The notes beneath the pieces were generated by a model. That model was not told where the DNA came from. It searched no databases and was given only the letters and a program-made list of their open reading frames with translations. The translations under genes and the position numbers were made by a program. From Nothopassalora personata (lineage: Eukaryota; Ascomycota; Dothideomycetes; Mycosphaerellales; Mycosphaerellaceae), in assembly GCA_033816765.1 (NCBI GenBank), contig CM066287.1, positions 3,596,001 through 3,660,000 of the forward strand: a DNA stretch of 64,000 nucleotides. The letters are read 5' to 3'. How positions within the stretch are numbered: position 1 is the stretch's first letter; each line of letters opens with the position of its first letter. This document shows, in pieces, positions 22,449 to 30,921 of the stretch.

Positions 22449-24674
22449 ATGCTATTATGCAGCGTAAGTCATAGATTTATGATCAGTCGATCAAAGGAGC
22501 TGACAAATGGAATAGCTTCTTCGTATAGCACTGCTGGCAGGCCACTCGGCTGCCAAGCCTATTGCCCACCTTCACATGTTTACGCGCCGGTACTCAAACT
22601 CTTCTTCGTCCGAGATCACTGACTCATCCACAGATCTGGACCCGAGTCCAGTAGCAGACACCCCAGCTACCTGCACTTCGACATACTCACCAGGCTTAGG
22701 TATGTGATCTCTAATGCTGAGACAGGAACCCAGCTTAAAAAACACGCAGAAGAGACTTGCGGCCAAGTGGCCAGCTCTCATGGCATCCAATTGTATGATG
22801 GAGAGGCAAACCATGCTTCAACCTCCAGGCAATGCCAAGACTTACTTCATGGCTACGGGATTTGTCCATCGACCACGAGCAACGAGGAAGCATCAAGCAC
22901 AGTTGTATTGCAAGCCACAGAAGCAGCTTCGAACGATGATTTCACTACGGCTTCCAGCTCGGACCAGAGAGATCTTCTATCGACTATGCTCACAACGAAC
23001 AAAGCATCCACTTACAGCATCACCATGGGCAAAGGAGCTTTGCAGAGGGTCACCGCAATACTGGTCACCCAAACTCTGACTAATGTAGTGACGGTAACCA
23101 TTCCAGTACCCACCGATAGCGACATGAGAATGGCAAACACCACTGGCTCTGTGCATAGTATTACCAATGCGACCAGTCCCACATCTGACGCTCGATATCC
23201 TGCCAATGCCACCTTGCCAACCACAACTCGGTCGGCTGCTGGACCCAGCAAAACGACTAGCGGGTACCCTTTTGATGCTGGGAACACGACGGGAATTATC
23301 ACTTCGACAAGCTTTATAATGGGCGTCTCAAGCACACAAGCTGATACTCAGCCCACCTCAAGCTCAATATCGACATTCGTCCGGGCGAGAAGATTGATTG
23401 CACGAGAGACCCTGAGCTCGTTGGCTATTGCAGGTGTTACTTATGCTGCTACTAGCTCATGTGCCCCAGTGCCACCTCCCGCAGCCGCCCCAACTCAGGA
23501 AGGAGCTGTCTCTGGCTGCTCCAAGTGGCACATTCCCGCCACTGGCGAATACTGCGCGAGTGTCGCGGAGACATACAACATTGCCGTGAGCGATTTCATG
23601 GCATGGAATCCTTCGGTGACTGCCCCAACTTGTCCGAGCATGCTCGCAGGTTACGCTTACTGTGTGGGTACTTGCACAAGCATCAACACATCCTCAGCTC
23701 CACAACGGCTTGGTGATGCTCCTGCCACAACGACTGTGGTCTCTTCAATGGAAGCGTCTGTCATGCTGCCGACCACGAGCTCGTCTGTCCTGGCCTCCAT
23801 ATTTTCGAGCAACGCTGTCGTGAACAGCTCAAGCACTGCCTCAACGACTTCTGATGTTCTTGCATCTTCCGCGAGCCCATCGAAGTATCCACCTCCGACG
23901 GCCACGGCGGGATCTAATGTGTACAAGGCATATTACGGAAACGGGACAGCTGCTGCAGGCTGGCCAACTATGGATCGATGGACAACGTTCGAGCAGATGT
24001 AAGCAGAACCCAAACATGCAAATTGATCCACATACTAATGACCCCCCAGGTTTGAGTCCAACCGAGACACTATGAAAGCATCCTGCGCAACTTGGGGTGT
24101 GCCGAATAACTCCGACGACGAGATATCGACCATGAAATCCACAATCGAAAGCATCGCAACCTCAAGCAGCATCGACGCACGCTTCATCTTGGCAGTCCTC
24201 ATGCAAGAATCCTCAGGCTGCGTCAGAGTCATCACCACACAATACAGCGTCTCCAACCCAGGCCTCATGCAGTCTCACAACGGGTAAATAAAATCCAGCC
24301 CCTCCCCAAAACCCCCCACCAAACCCATCCTAACACCTCCCAGAACAGGAACCTGCAACACCAACACCGCCGCTCTCAGTCGATCTGGTGCAGCCGGCAA
24401 CGGCACCGTGCAGAACCCTTGCCCCACGAGCGAAATCACGCAGATGATTCAGGACGGCACCCTCGGAACGCCATCAGGAGACGGCCTCAGGCAGATTCTC
24501 GCACTGCAGGGGAAGACGGACGATTCGAGATGGTACCGGACAGCGAGGATATACAATGGTGGGAGCCTTGCGGGTAGTGGGTTGTTGGAGGATGGATGTT
24601 GTACGAGGTCGTACGCCAGTGATGTGGCGAATCGATTGATGGGGTGGGTTAATGCGACGAGGACGTTTAGTTGA
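22449..24674 (+). CDS. Secreted LysM protein with lysozyme-like (SLT-type) domain
   Basis: Five exons: 22449-22463, 22516-22699, 22750-23998, 24050-24283, 24344-24674 (introns 52, 50, 51 and 60 nt) give 670 residues in frame. The 5-codon first exon joins a signal-peptide-like start, MLLCSLLRIALLAGHSAA. LysM 1 (about 57-104) contains TCGQVASSHGIQL and CQDLLHGYGIC; LysM 2 (about 322-372) contains CASVAETYNIAVSDFMAWNP and GYAYCVGTC. Between and after them are long Ser/Thr-rich linkers. The C-terminal domain has ILAVLMQESSGCVRV and NPGLMQSHNG, the pattern of soluble lytic transglycosylase/lysozyme folds, with Glu536 as likely catalytic acid. It probably binds chitin or peptidoglycan and may cleave a glycan outside the cell; the substrate is inferred, not shown. 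Confidence 0.85.
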
Positions 24675-25189
24675 GGCTATTAGGATAGATGGTGCTGGGT
24701 TGCTTGTTGTGTTTTCGGGTTGGGGGGGGGGGGGGGGGGCGGCGTTATTTGAAAGTGGGTACCGGGGTTGATGATACGGAAGGGAGTGGAATTGGATGGG
24801 AGGATTTATGTAATCATGGACGAGGAATGATGGATGATGAGATGTGACGATAGTCGGGATAGATATGAGGCGATGATGTTATGGACATGGCTGATGAACA
24901 TGGGAAGAATTGTATTGAATATGGGTTACAGAGAAGGATTCAGGAATTCGACGACATGCAATGCACCGCAATTCAAAACCACTTCACAATAATACCAGCA
25001 GTCATTGGAGACAGATCGTGGCATTCCTGGATACAGAGTAAACCATGTTCTGATCAATTCCAACGCCGGCTGATGCAACCCCAATAGCTACACGGCATGC
25101 TCTGCCCGATCGTGCTGTTGACCCCTTGAGCTCCTGTCAATGCTCAATACGCCGAAAAACCATGCTTTGACCACAAGGATGATGCCTCA
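24675..25189. other. Convergent intergenic region
   Basis: 515 bp between convergent stops of the LysM gene and the Sgf11 gene; contains the G tract listed next, otherwise nothing recognised. Confidence 0.5.
24722..24739 (+). repeat. Poly-G tract (18 G)
   Basis: Eighteen consecutive G, 47 bp after the LysM-gene stop codon, so probably inside its 3' UTR. The second such tract in the window; its length may be uncertain. Confidence 0.9.
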
Positions 25190-26269
25190 TCACTCATCCG
25201 CGAAGCTCTCTTCATTCACAAAACTCCCGTCGTTGCTCTCCTGACGCTCCATCTCCGGAGCTGTAGTACTCCGCGACAATATGCTCGCAGTGCTGCCAAC
25301 TCTCTGCACCTTCTGCCGCTTCTTCACATGCAGCTCATCTTCATCATCATCGCCCAGCTCGTCCCTGTCTCGTTTTCCATCCCCGACCGATGATGGTGCG
25401 GGAGAAGACCTGTTGGTCGGATTGGGTGGTCGTTTCGCCGCGAGGCTCTTCGGCAGCTTGCCGTTGGGTTTCTCCTTCTTGACTTTATCCTTGAGGCCCT
25501 TCTTGAGCAGCTTCTTCCTAACGCCGCCATTACCTTTCGTCCCCAGGTCCGCTTCTTCCTCATCGTTGTCTTTGCTTCCCTCTTGACTGGGATTGGGCGT
25601 GGCTGCTCTTGAACCGGCCGGGGTACCATTAATCTTAGCCATGGCGTTCCTACTCGCCGCGCGCCCGCTGAGACCCATACACTGCTCCAAGTGCTTGGCA
25701 AATCGTGTGATGAGCAGACTGCGTTTGCAGCTGGGGCACGTGTGCCAAGGCACGTATTCTCCCTTCCTCAGCTTCTCGTCAATCTTGCTGGCCTTCTTCT
25801 CGCCCTTCTCCAGCTTGCCCTTATCCTTAGTCTCCGGCTCATCTGTGGGCGAGGGAGGACCTGTACCGTCCGCATCGGCGTTCTCGCTGGCGGGCGTGCC
25901 GTCATCTTTCTTGCTGTTCCTCTGTGCCTCCCGCTCCTTCTTCGTCAAGGGTCGGCCAGTGACGTCGGACTTGAGGAAGGGGTTCCCGTATATATCGTGA
26001 CCGGGCCGCCGTGACCATGCCTTTCGGTCGCAGTAGGTCGTTTTGGAGGGAGGGTCTGCAGTTGCGCCTCGGACTTTGGCGGCGAGGGGAGGGTCCAGCA
26101 GTCGCGGGAGCTTGCATGTCTCGCAATGGGGCAGCTTTGTGGTCGGATCCAGCGACGCGAGCAGCTTCTTGTGCTCCCTATGTTGGTTGCTGACTATGTC
26201 GTGAACGATGTTCGAGAGTGCGTCTTCCAGGAGCTTTTGCGCCACTTGGCCGAGCGTTGGGTCGGACAT
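25190..26269 (-). CDS. SGF11: SAGA-associated factor Sgf11-type zinc-finger protein
   Basis: Single exon, 359 residues, ATG at 26269. The N-terminus (LGQVAQKLLEDALSNIVHDI) matches the long helix by which Sgf11 joins the SAGA deubiquitinase module. The zinc finger HTCPSCKRSLLITRFAKHLE followed by QCMGLSGRAASRNA at about 175-210 is the Sgf11 signature. Between them lies a second cysteine-bearing segment (HCETCKLPR). The C-terminal 130 residues are basic and Ser-rich, then acidic, and look disordered. Family role: Sgf11 links Ubp8 and Sus1 in SAGA and docks the module onto the nucleosome acidic patch for removal of ubiquitin from H2B. Longer than yeast Sgf11 (about 100 residues), as is usual in filamentous fungi. 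Confidence 0.88.
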   Translation of the reverse strand: MSDPTLGQVAQKLLEDALSNIVHDIVSNQHREHKKLLASLDPTTKLPHCETCKLPRLLDPPLAAKVRGATADPPSKTTYCDRKAWSRRPGHDIYGNPFLKSDVTGRPLTKKEREAQRNSKKDDGTPASENADADGTGPPSPTDEPETKDKGKLEKGEKKASKIDEKLRKGEYVPWHTCPSCKRSLLITRFAKHLEQCMGLSGRAASRNAMAKINGTPAGSRAATPNPSQEGSKDNDEEEADLGTKGNGGVRKKLLKKGLKDKVKKEKPNGKLPKSLAAKRPPNPTNRSSPAPSSVGDGKRDRDELGDDDEDELHVKKRQKVQRVGSTASILSRSTTAPEMERQESNDGSFVNEESFADE

Positions 26270-27132
26270 GGTGAGGCAACCTGCCGGGCGCTTGGTGTTC
26301 GTCGCAAGCCTAGGCCGCTGTCTATGAAGCTCTTTGGGACGATAGCTCTATTTGCGTCTGCTGGCAGGGGCCATCTCTACAGCGTATATGATGAATGCTA
26401 GCTCCTCCTGATCACTACTTCGTCGCCGGCGCGTTGCTCGCCCCGAGAGCCCGTCCTCCTTTCAGCGTGGATTAGTTCTACTCGTCGTCACATGTCCCTC
26501 GAACGCCAGACGTCGTCACAGTCATCACATATATGATGGAGATGGGCCAAATCGCGCCTCGCGTCTGCGCAACATCGGCAGTGCCTGCCGTTAGCCGCAC
26601 ATTGACTTCGGACCCGTGCGCGAATTTGCCTGGCGTGCCTGGGAAGCTCTTTGAGGTCGCATACAGTACAAGACTTACATGCTTCACACTTCAACCACCC
26701 GTCTGTCCAGATCGATGGCTGTGAACGTGATACCCGCCGATCAAAACTACATGCTACCACACTTACCTGGCGACGCAGCGGCGTATTGTCAACATCACGT
26801 TCCCATACACGAAGAATTGTCCAAGCCACGTACAAACACCACCAGATCCGCGTCAGGTCGATCTGCGCTGGGAGTTGACTCCGTTGCAATTGTGTCATAA
26901 TCAGTCGTTGAGATTCAAGCCTCATTGTATGGCTTATTGTGCTTGTGTTGTGATGCTTCACTATCATGCGAAGCGACAGGCGTGGGGTGTTGAAGTCGCA
27001 CGTCACAGGAACGTAACGCGAAAGGTACATCATCACCCTGCGTTTGGACAGAATCGACATTCAGAGTCCTACATCTGCATTCCATCATATCTACGTCCTT
27101 GATCAAACGCTTCCGCACGAACCTCACCGAAC
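26270..27132. other. Divergent intergenic region
   Basis: 863 bp between divergent starts. A 190-codon minus-strand frame (26488-27060) has no domain, low-complexity or homologous pattern and is treated as chance. Confidence 0.5.
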
Positions 27133-27540
27133 ATGTCATTCGGCGGCAACAGAGGTGCAGCCATCTTTGCAGCAGTGGGAGTCGGCGCCGCCCTATGGTT
27201 TTCACAATCCTCCCTCAAGAGCCCGACAGCGTATGTCGCCCTCGCCCCTGCTGGACTTGGGCTTCGCTAAGCACGGACACAGAAACCCCATCGATACGAC
27301 AGCATCACAAAACGTCTCCGATCGCATGAGTGCTGGCGGAGGAAAGGGCGATCACACTCCAGGTATCGCAACACCACGGCAACCAGAGAATGTCTCATCG
27401 GGCCAGGTTGGAGAAGGGCAGAAAGATCGGCAAGCAAGAGATGCTTTGAAGTCGAAGCATTATGAGACCCCCGATCAGAAGGTATGTCTGTGTTGGCAGC
27501 CTTCTTGTATTGATGTCCTGATGCAATGCCACAGAGATGA
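27133..27540 (+). CDS. Small single-pass membrane protein, unknown function
   Basis: Three exons, 27133-27230, 27283-27481 and 27535-27540 (introns 52 and 53 nt, both starting GTATGT), give 100 residues. The start MSFGGNRGAAIFAAVGVGAALWF is a short hydrophobic anchor; the remainder is hydrophilic, with GGGKGDHTPGIATPR resembling a motif in small conserved ascomycete proteins, and a basic end (DALKSKHYETPDQKR). If the second intron is retained, the frame continues to 27559 and gives a different, cysteine-containing tail. No known domain. Mitochondrial or ER location is possible from the basic, Gly/Ala-rich start but unproven. Confidence 0.6.
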
Positions 27541-28094
27541 TCGCATTGATGCTCTGTGACTGCAATATGAGCACGAGCGAACAGATAATATGCAGTACCA
27601 TGGAAGGAGAAGGCTTTGTAAGATGAGGTGCATCAAGGTTATTATCGTGAGGCCGGGATTCGACTATCAAGAGAAGCATGGACTTGAGATAATCAGGTAT
27701 GGCTTCATGAAGGTTATCCAGACCTATTGGCATCCTCTCGACTGGTCGGAACGTGTCCTTCGGCAGCTGGGAGGTCGATGCATATGCATGTACCGTTGAA
27801 ACTGGTCATCGAGAAGCAGCTGGGAGTCTTGTGAATAGCGCACTATCCCGAGCAGTACACATTTCATCCACCGTGGGCAGTACTGTGCTTCAAGACTTGC
27901 CTGAAACGTGCGACAGCTCCATGCAACATATCATGGCGAGCACCGTCATCGTCTTATCCTTGCATGACTGCCGGATGTCCAGGTGAGACGGCCGCGAAGG
28001 GCGATCCGGAGTCTGAAACGGATTGAGTGTTGCCTGCATCTAAGGACCGTCATTTTCATTTGCATTCAACTCGCAGCCATCCACTAGGCCAGCT
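27541..28094. other. Convergent intergenic region
   Basis: 554 bp between convergent genes; only short ORFs, nothing recognised. Confidence 0.5.
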
Positions 28095-28979
28095 TCATCC
28101 AGTCCACTTGCCGCTGAATTCCCGTTGGTCTTGTGTATCAAGACTAGTCGAGCTCCTGTCCGAGTTGCTCCAAAGACTGCGACTCTCACCTTCCACTCCT
28201 CTCATCGCTTCTGCGACTGCCTCAAGCTTGGATACGACATCTTTGACTCCACTATCGACCTTCTTGAAATAAGCCTCATTCGCGGCTCTCCTCTCGCTCG
28301 CGACTTTGATATCTTGCGCGGTCTCATCTTCCAGCTGACTTCGTCCACTTTTTGCAGTGCTGTCGCTCCTCATACTTTCGTCGGATAACGCTGTCGACGT
28401 ACTTGCTGCCGTGCCTGCTCGCTTTCTGTACTGGTCTCTGCGGTCCATTGCGAGATCCTCGGCGCCCTTGAAACGGTTGATGTTGAGCTCGAGGTCGTTC
28501 TCGGCGCCTGATGCTTTGTTCTCGTTGCCTCGCCCCCATGCTCGAGCCAGTTCGACCTGTGCTTTCCGCAGCTCGTCCAATGCTGCCGCGTGGCTTTCGC
28601 CGAAGACGTGAGTGGAGCTTTGTGCTGTCAGCTCGACCTCGTTCAGCGTGCTCTGCATCTCCTTCCATTTCGCCTCGATATTCTTATCGCTTGCCTTCTT
28701 TAGAGGCCGGAGTGTTCCGTTGTCTCGAAGAGCATCTCCATCAGCGATTGAAGCCTCGTGGTCTGGTTTGAACGGTCGCGACAGCCCAGGCTTTTGCCTA
28801 CTCAGTGCATCGCGTGTCTGTCGGCTGGAATCATGGGTCACAGTCCTCGATATGGAGAGCTGCGAGGCATCACGGGAAGGAGGTCCTACGAAGAGCGTTG
28901 GCGCCGGCAAACGATTCATCTTGTTGTTCGCAGTCGGTGATGGTTTGCTCGACGCCGCAGCTGAGTTGGCACTGCTCAT
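28095..28979 (-). CDS. Coiled-coil protein, unknown function
   Basis: Single exon, 294 residues, ATG at 28979. The first 100 residues are Ser/Pro/Arg-rich and look disordered. From about residue 105 there is a helical region: KWKEMQSTLNEVELTAQSST, then HAAALDELRKAQVELARAWG, and near the end KVASERRAANEAYFKKVDSG followed by VKDVVSKLEAVAEAM. Heptad-like spacing of Leu/Val/Ala suggests coiled coils. The protein ends in a Ser/Asp-rich tail. No signal peptide, membrane helix or enzyme motif. I recognise it as the sort of conserved ascomycete hypothetical seen widely but cannot name it; a scaffold or complex-subunit role is a guess. Confidence 0.75.
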   Translation of the reverse strand: MSSANSAAASSKPSPTANNKMNRLPAPTLFVGPPSRDASQLSISRTVTHDSSRQTRDALSRQKPGLSRPFKPDHEASIADGDALRDNGTLRPLKKASDKNIEAKWKEMQSTLNEVELTAQSSTHVFGESHAAALDELRKAQVELARAWGRGNENKASGAENDLELNINRFKGAEDLAMDRRDQYRKRAGTAASTSTALSDESMRSDSTAKSGRSQLEDETAQDIKVASERRAANEAYFKKVDSGVKDVVSKLEAVAEAMRGVEGESRSLWSNSDRSSTSLDTQDQREFSGKWTG

Positions 28980-29704
28980 CGTGCTGGATATGTCTGGTGG
29001 AGATCAACAGATACCTGCATCATGGGTGGCAGATATATGTTAGTGTAAGAAGCGAAGCGACGAAGTGATTGATGCATGTTGATCAATCACTAGAGAACGG
29101 ATTAGCCTGCACTTAATTAAGCTTAATCAAATGTAACGGCTTCCTCCCTGTTGTTCGTGCCTGGCTGTCTTACAAACAACCTGAATGTCTCCTTTCTCAT
29201 CAATCATCTTCCTGTACCTTGCGCTGCGCGCCACGTCATACCATGAGTACAGAAACGACGTGATGGTTCCGGCGTGGAACTCATCAGCATGCCGACTTGA
29301 ACACCAACCCTACTGGACATTTCATCCTATCAAGCCATGCAAGCCAAGTCTTATCATAGCCTGGTCAATACTGTACATGTTCTCAAGACGACTTTAACGA
29401 TACCGGAGAAAAGCGAGATCGATCACAATGCTGGACCCATTCCTTGAACCCATATGACGAGGTATCGTGTTTCCTGGACTTGTCGTTACTGGTCTGGCTA
29501 TATCGCATTCAACGTCGCCTTTGGGCCACTCGCTCGACACTGCCGTCTTTGCGTGGCGCAAACAGACCGCGGTGATGACACATAAGGTCATCTCGTTCTG
29601 AAGCCAGGTACGGAGCTCTCTGTCGACGCCAAGATCAAGCTACATACTCAATTCAAAAATTTGGCCTGTTATCAGTCGGCAGTCTTGCTACTGTCAAATC
29701 GACA
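28980..29704. other. Intergenic region upstream of the tRNA gene
   Basis: 725 bp. It holds a 70-codon frame (29185-29397) with a weakly hydrophobic start, not supported as a gene. No other tRNA or repeat was seen. Confidence 0.5.
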
Positions 29705-29719
29705 GGTCGATTAGCTCAG

Positions 29720-29771
29720 GTTCGTCACACACCGATGCAAATCGCTTGTCCAGTGACTAATCTCCGTGCAG
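29720..29771 (+). other. mRNA-type intron 1 in the tRNA (D loop, 52 nt)
   Basis: Begins GTTCGT, has the branch-like GACTAAT 10 nt before its GCAG end. It interrupts the D loop after G15, so also the Pol III A box. CAG occurs at both junctions, so the boundary is ambiguous by 3 nt; the GT-AG placement is shown. Confidence 0.75.
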
Positions 29772-29782
29772 TTGGTTAGAGC

Positions 29783-29834
29783 GTAAGTTCCGCCACAACA
29801 CTACTAGTCTAGGCCGAGTCTTACGGTCAAGCAG
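29783..29834 (+). other. mRNA-type intron 2 in the tRNA (position 25/26, 52 nt)
   Basis: Begins with the strong donor GTAAGT and ends GCAG; a CTTAC branch-like motif lies about 11 nt before the end. Inserted between the D stem (C25) and G26. Confidence 0.75.
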
Positions 29835-29846
29835 GTGGTGCTAATA

Positions 29847-29857
29847 GCTCAATGTTA
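29847..29857 (+). other. Canonical tRNA intron (37/38, 11 nt)
   Basis: Eleven nucleotides directly after A37, the usual place for nuclear tRNA introns removed by the tRNA endonuclease. One-base ambiguity because A flanks both sides. Confidence 0.75.
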
Positions 29858-29875
29858 ACGCCAAGGTCGCGGGTT

Positions 29876-29927
29876 GTAAGTTCGATTCTGTTCTAGTGGA
29901 CGCACAACATATCCTGACAGTCACCAG
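29876..29927 (+). other. mRNA-type intron 3 in the tRNA (T loop, 52 nt)
   Basis: Begins GTAAGT like intron 2 and ends CCAG, with CTGAC about 9 nt before the end. It splits the T loop between T55 and C56, and so the Pol III B box (GGTTCGA). Confidence 0.75.
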
Positions 29928-29946
29928 CGACCCCCTCATTGACCAA

Positions 29947-29952
29947 TTTTTT
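29947..29952 (+). terminator. Pol III-type T6 terminator
   Basis: Six T on the coding strand, one base after the discriminator A of the tRNA; runs of four or more T end Pol III transcription. Confidence 0.7.
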
Positions 29953-30921
29953 GCTGTTATGTGCCCACTGGTGAAACAGCCTTTTGTAGTATGCAAGGCG
30001 GTCACGCTGCTTCATATGTCTTGAGATATGCGCCGTGCAGTCTGAAGCTAACGGAGGCCAAGTTCGGATGCTCCCATGTCGCTATGCTGCTCTCTACATG
30101 AAAAAACTAGTGCTCCCATAGGAACTCTTCCTGTTGAACCCGAACATCCCGTATATCGTGACGACTTCAGCATGTTGGTCTGAGGATCCGGGAAGGTGTC
30201 TTGTACGAGGAGGGAGCATGGACAGTGCTCGGATATGTCTATCAAGCCATCCGGACTCCAGCGAATCTTTGGCTACACACAACGATAGTTAGAATGATAA
30301 TGCTGACAACCTGGCGGTGCTGGCAGACTCTGCTATAGGTCTATTCTTGTTTGTGGGACGCAAGTGTTCGCTTGGAGCTTAGAGACAATGTACCCGGAGT
30401 GTTCTATGAAGGTCAAATTGTAGTAGAGCTCATACGCACCGTCTCGTATTGCATCTTATTTCGGGGCATCTTGCATCGGCCGAAGGTCATCCAGTCCACG
30501 TTACAGGTGGCTAATTAGACCTCACGCTTCGTGGACCAATCGTGGATATTGTTTCAGCCGTCGGCTAGACTTCTCCACGAGCATGCCCTGCCCTGCATTC
30601 TCCGTTCGGACAACTTGGCATCGCTCCCTGCGGCATCTGCACACCAAACTGCACCGGGGCTAGCAACACCGCCGCAGCCGCCGCTTTACGCTGTCTCTCC
30701 TTGCTTCGACAACACCCGTTGGCGCTCTCGGCTTCATCTGCATTGCACAGGTACACTGGCCTTCTCCTTTTCGCGAGCGCGTCAATAGAGTGCGGTGATC
30801 TTACATTAGCTACACTTCTGCGCTCCGCGACGAGGTCAGTTCGACAACTCTTGGGCACAGTATGGACTCACACTGACCCTGGCAGGCATTCTCGCGCGGA
30901 CACCACAGTCACCTGCGCAAC
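29953..30921. other. Intergenic region
   Basis: 969 bp after the tRNA terminator; no convincing ORF, RNA gene or repeat seen. The last ~300 bp should contain the promoter and leader of the next gene. Confidence 0.5.

Larger units (their letters stand above)
29705..29945 (+). tRNA. Split tRNA-Ile(AAU) gene with four introns
   Basis: Five exon pieces, 29705-29719, 29772-29782, 29835-29846, 29858-29875 and 29928-29945, join into a 74-nt tRNA. Acceptor GGTCGAT pairs fully with ATTGACC (one G-U). D stem GCTC/GAGC, anticodon stem TGGTG/CGCCA (one G-U) and loop CTAATAA give anticodon AAU. T stem GCGGG/CCCTC has one C-U mismatch; T loop is TTCGACC. Invariant positions T8, A14, G15-C48, G18, G19, A21, T33, T54, T55, C56 and A58 are all present; discriminator is A. 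The 11-nt insert sits at the normal 37/38 tRNA intron site. The other three inserts are each 52 nt with GT...AG ends and lie in the D loop, between D and anticodon stems, and in the T loop. Without removal of all four, no cloverleaf forms. A relic is possible, but the paired stems argue for function. Confidence 0.85.

Noticed and set aside
22700..22725. 26-nt intron in the LysM gene
   Set aside because: Too short for a spliceosomal intron. The same donor with the AG at 22749 gives a normal 50-nt intron, keeps frame and yields a better LysM sequence.
26488..27060. 190-codon minus-strand frame
   Set aside because: No domain, composition or splice context; overlaps a likely bidirectional promoter. 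Treated as chance.
29185..29397. 70-codon frame with weak hydrophobic start
   Set aside because: Short, no conserved pattern, no clear signal peptide; insufficient support.
29868..29900. Reading the tRNA 3' half directly, with acceptor at 29894-29900
   Set aside because: The T stem then fails to pair and the acceptor has mismatches. Removing the 52-nt insert gives perfect acceptor pairing and a T6 terminator.
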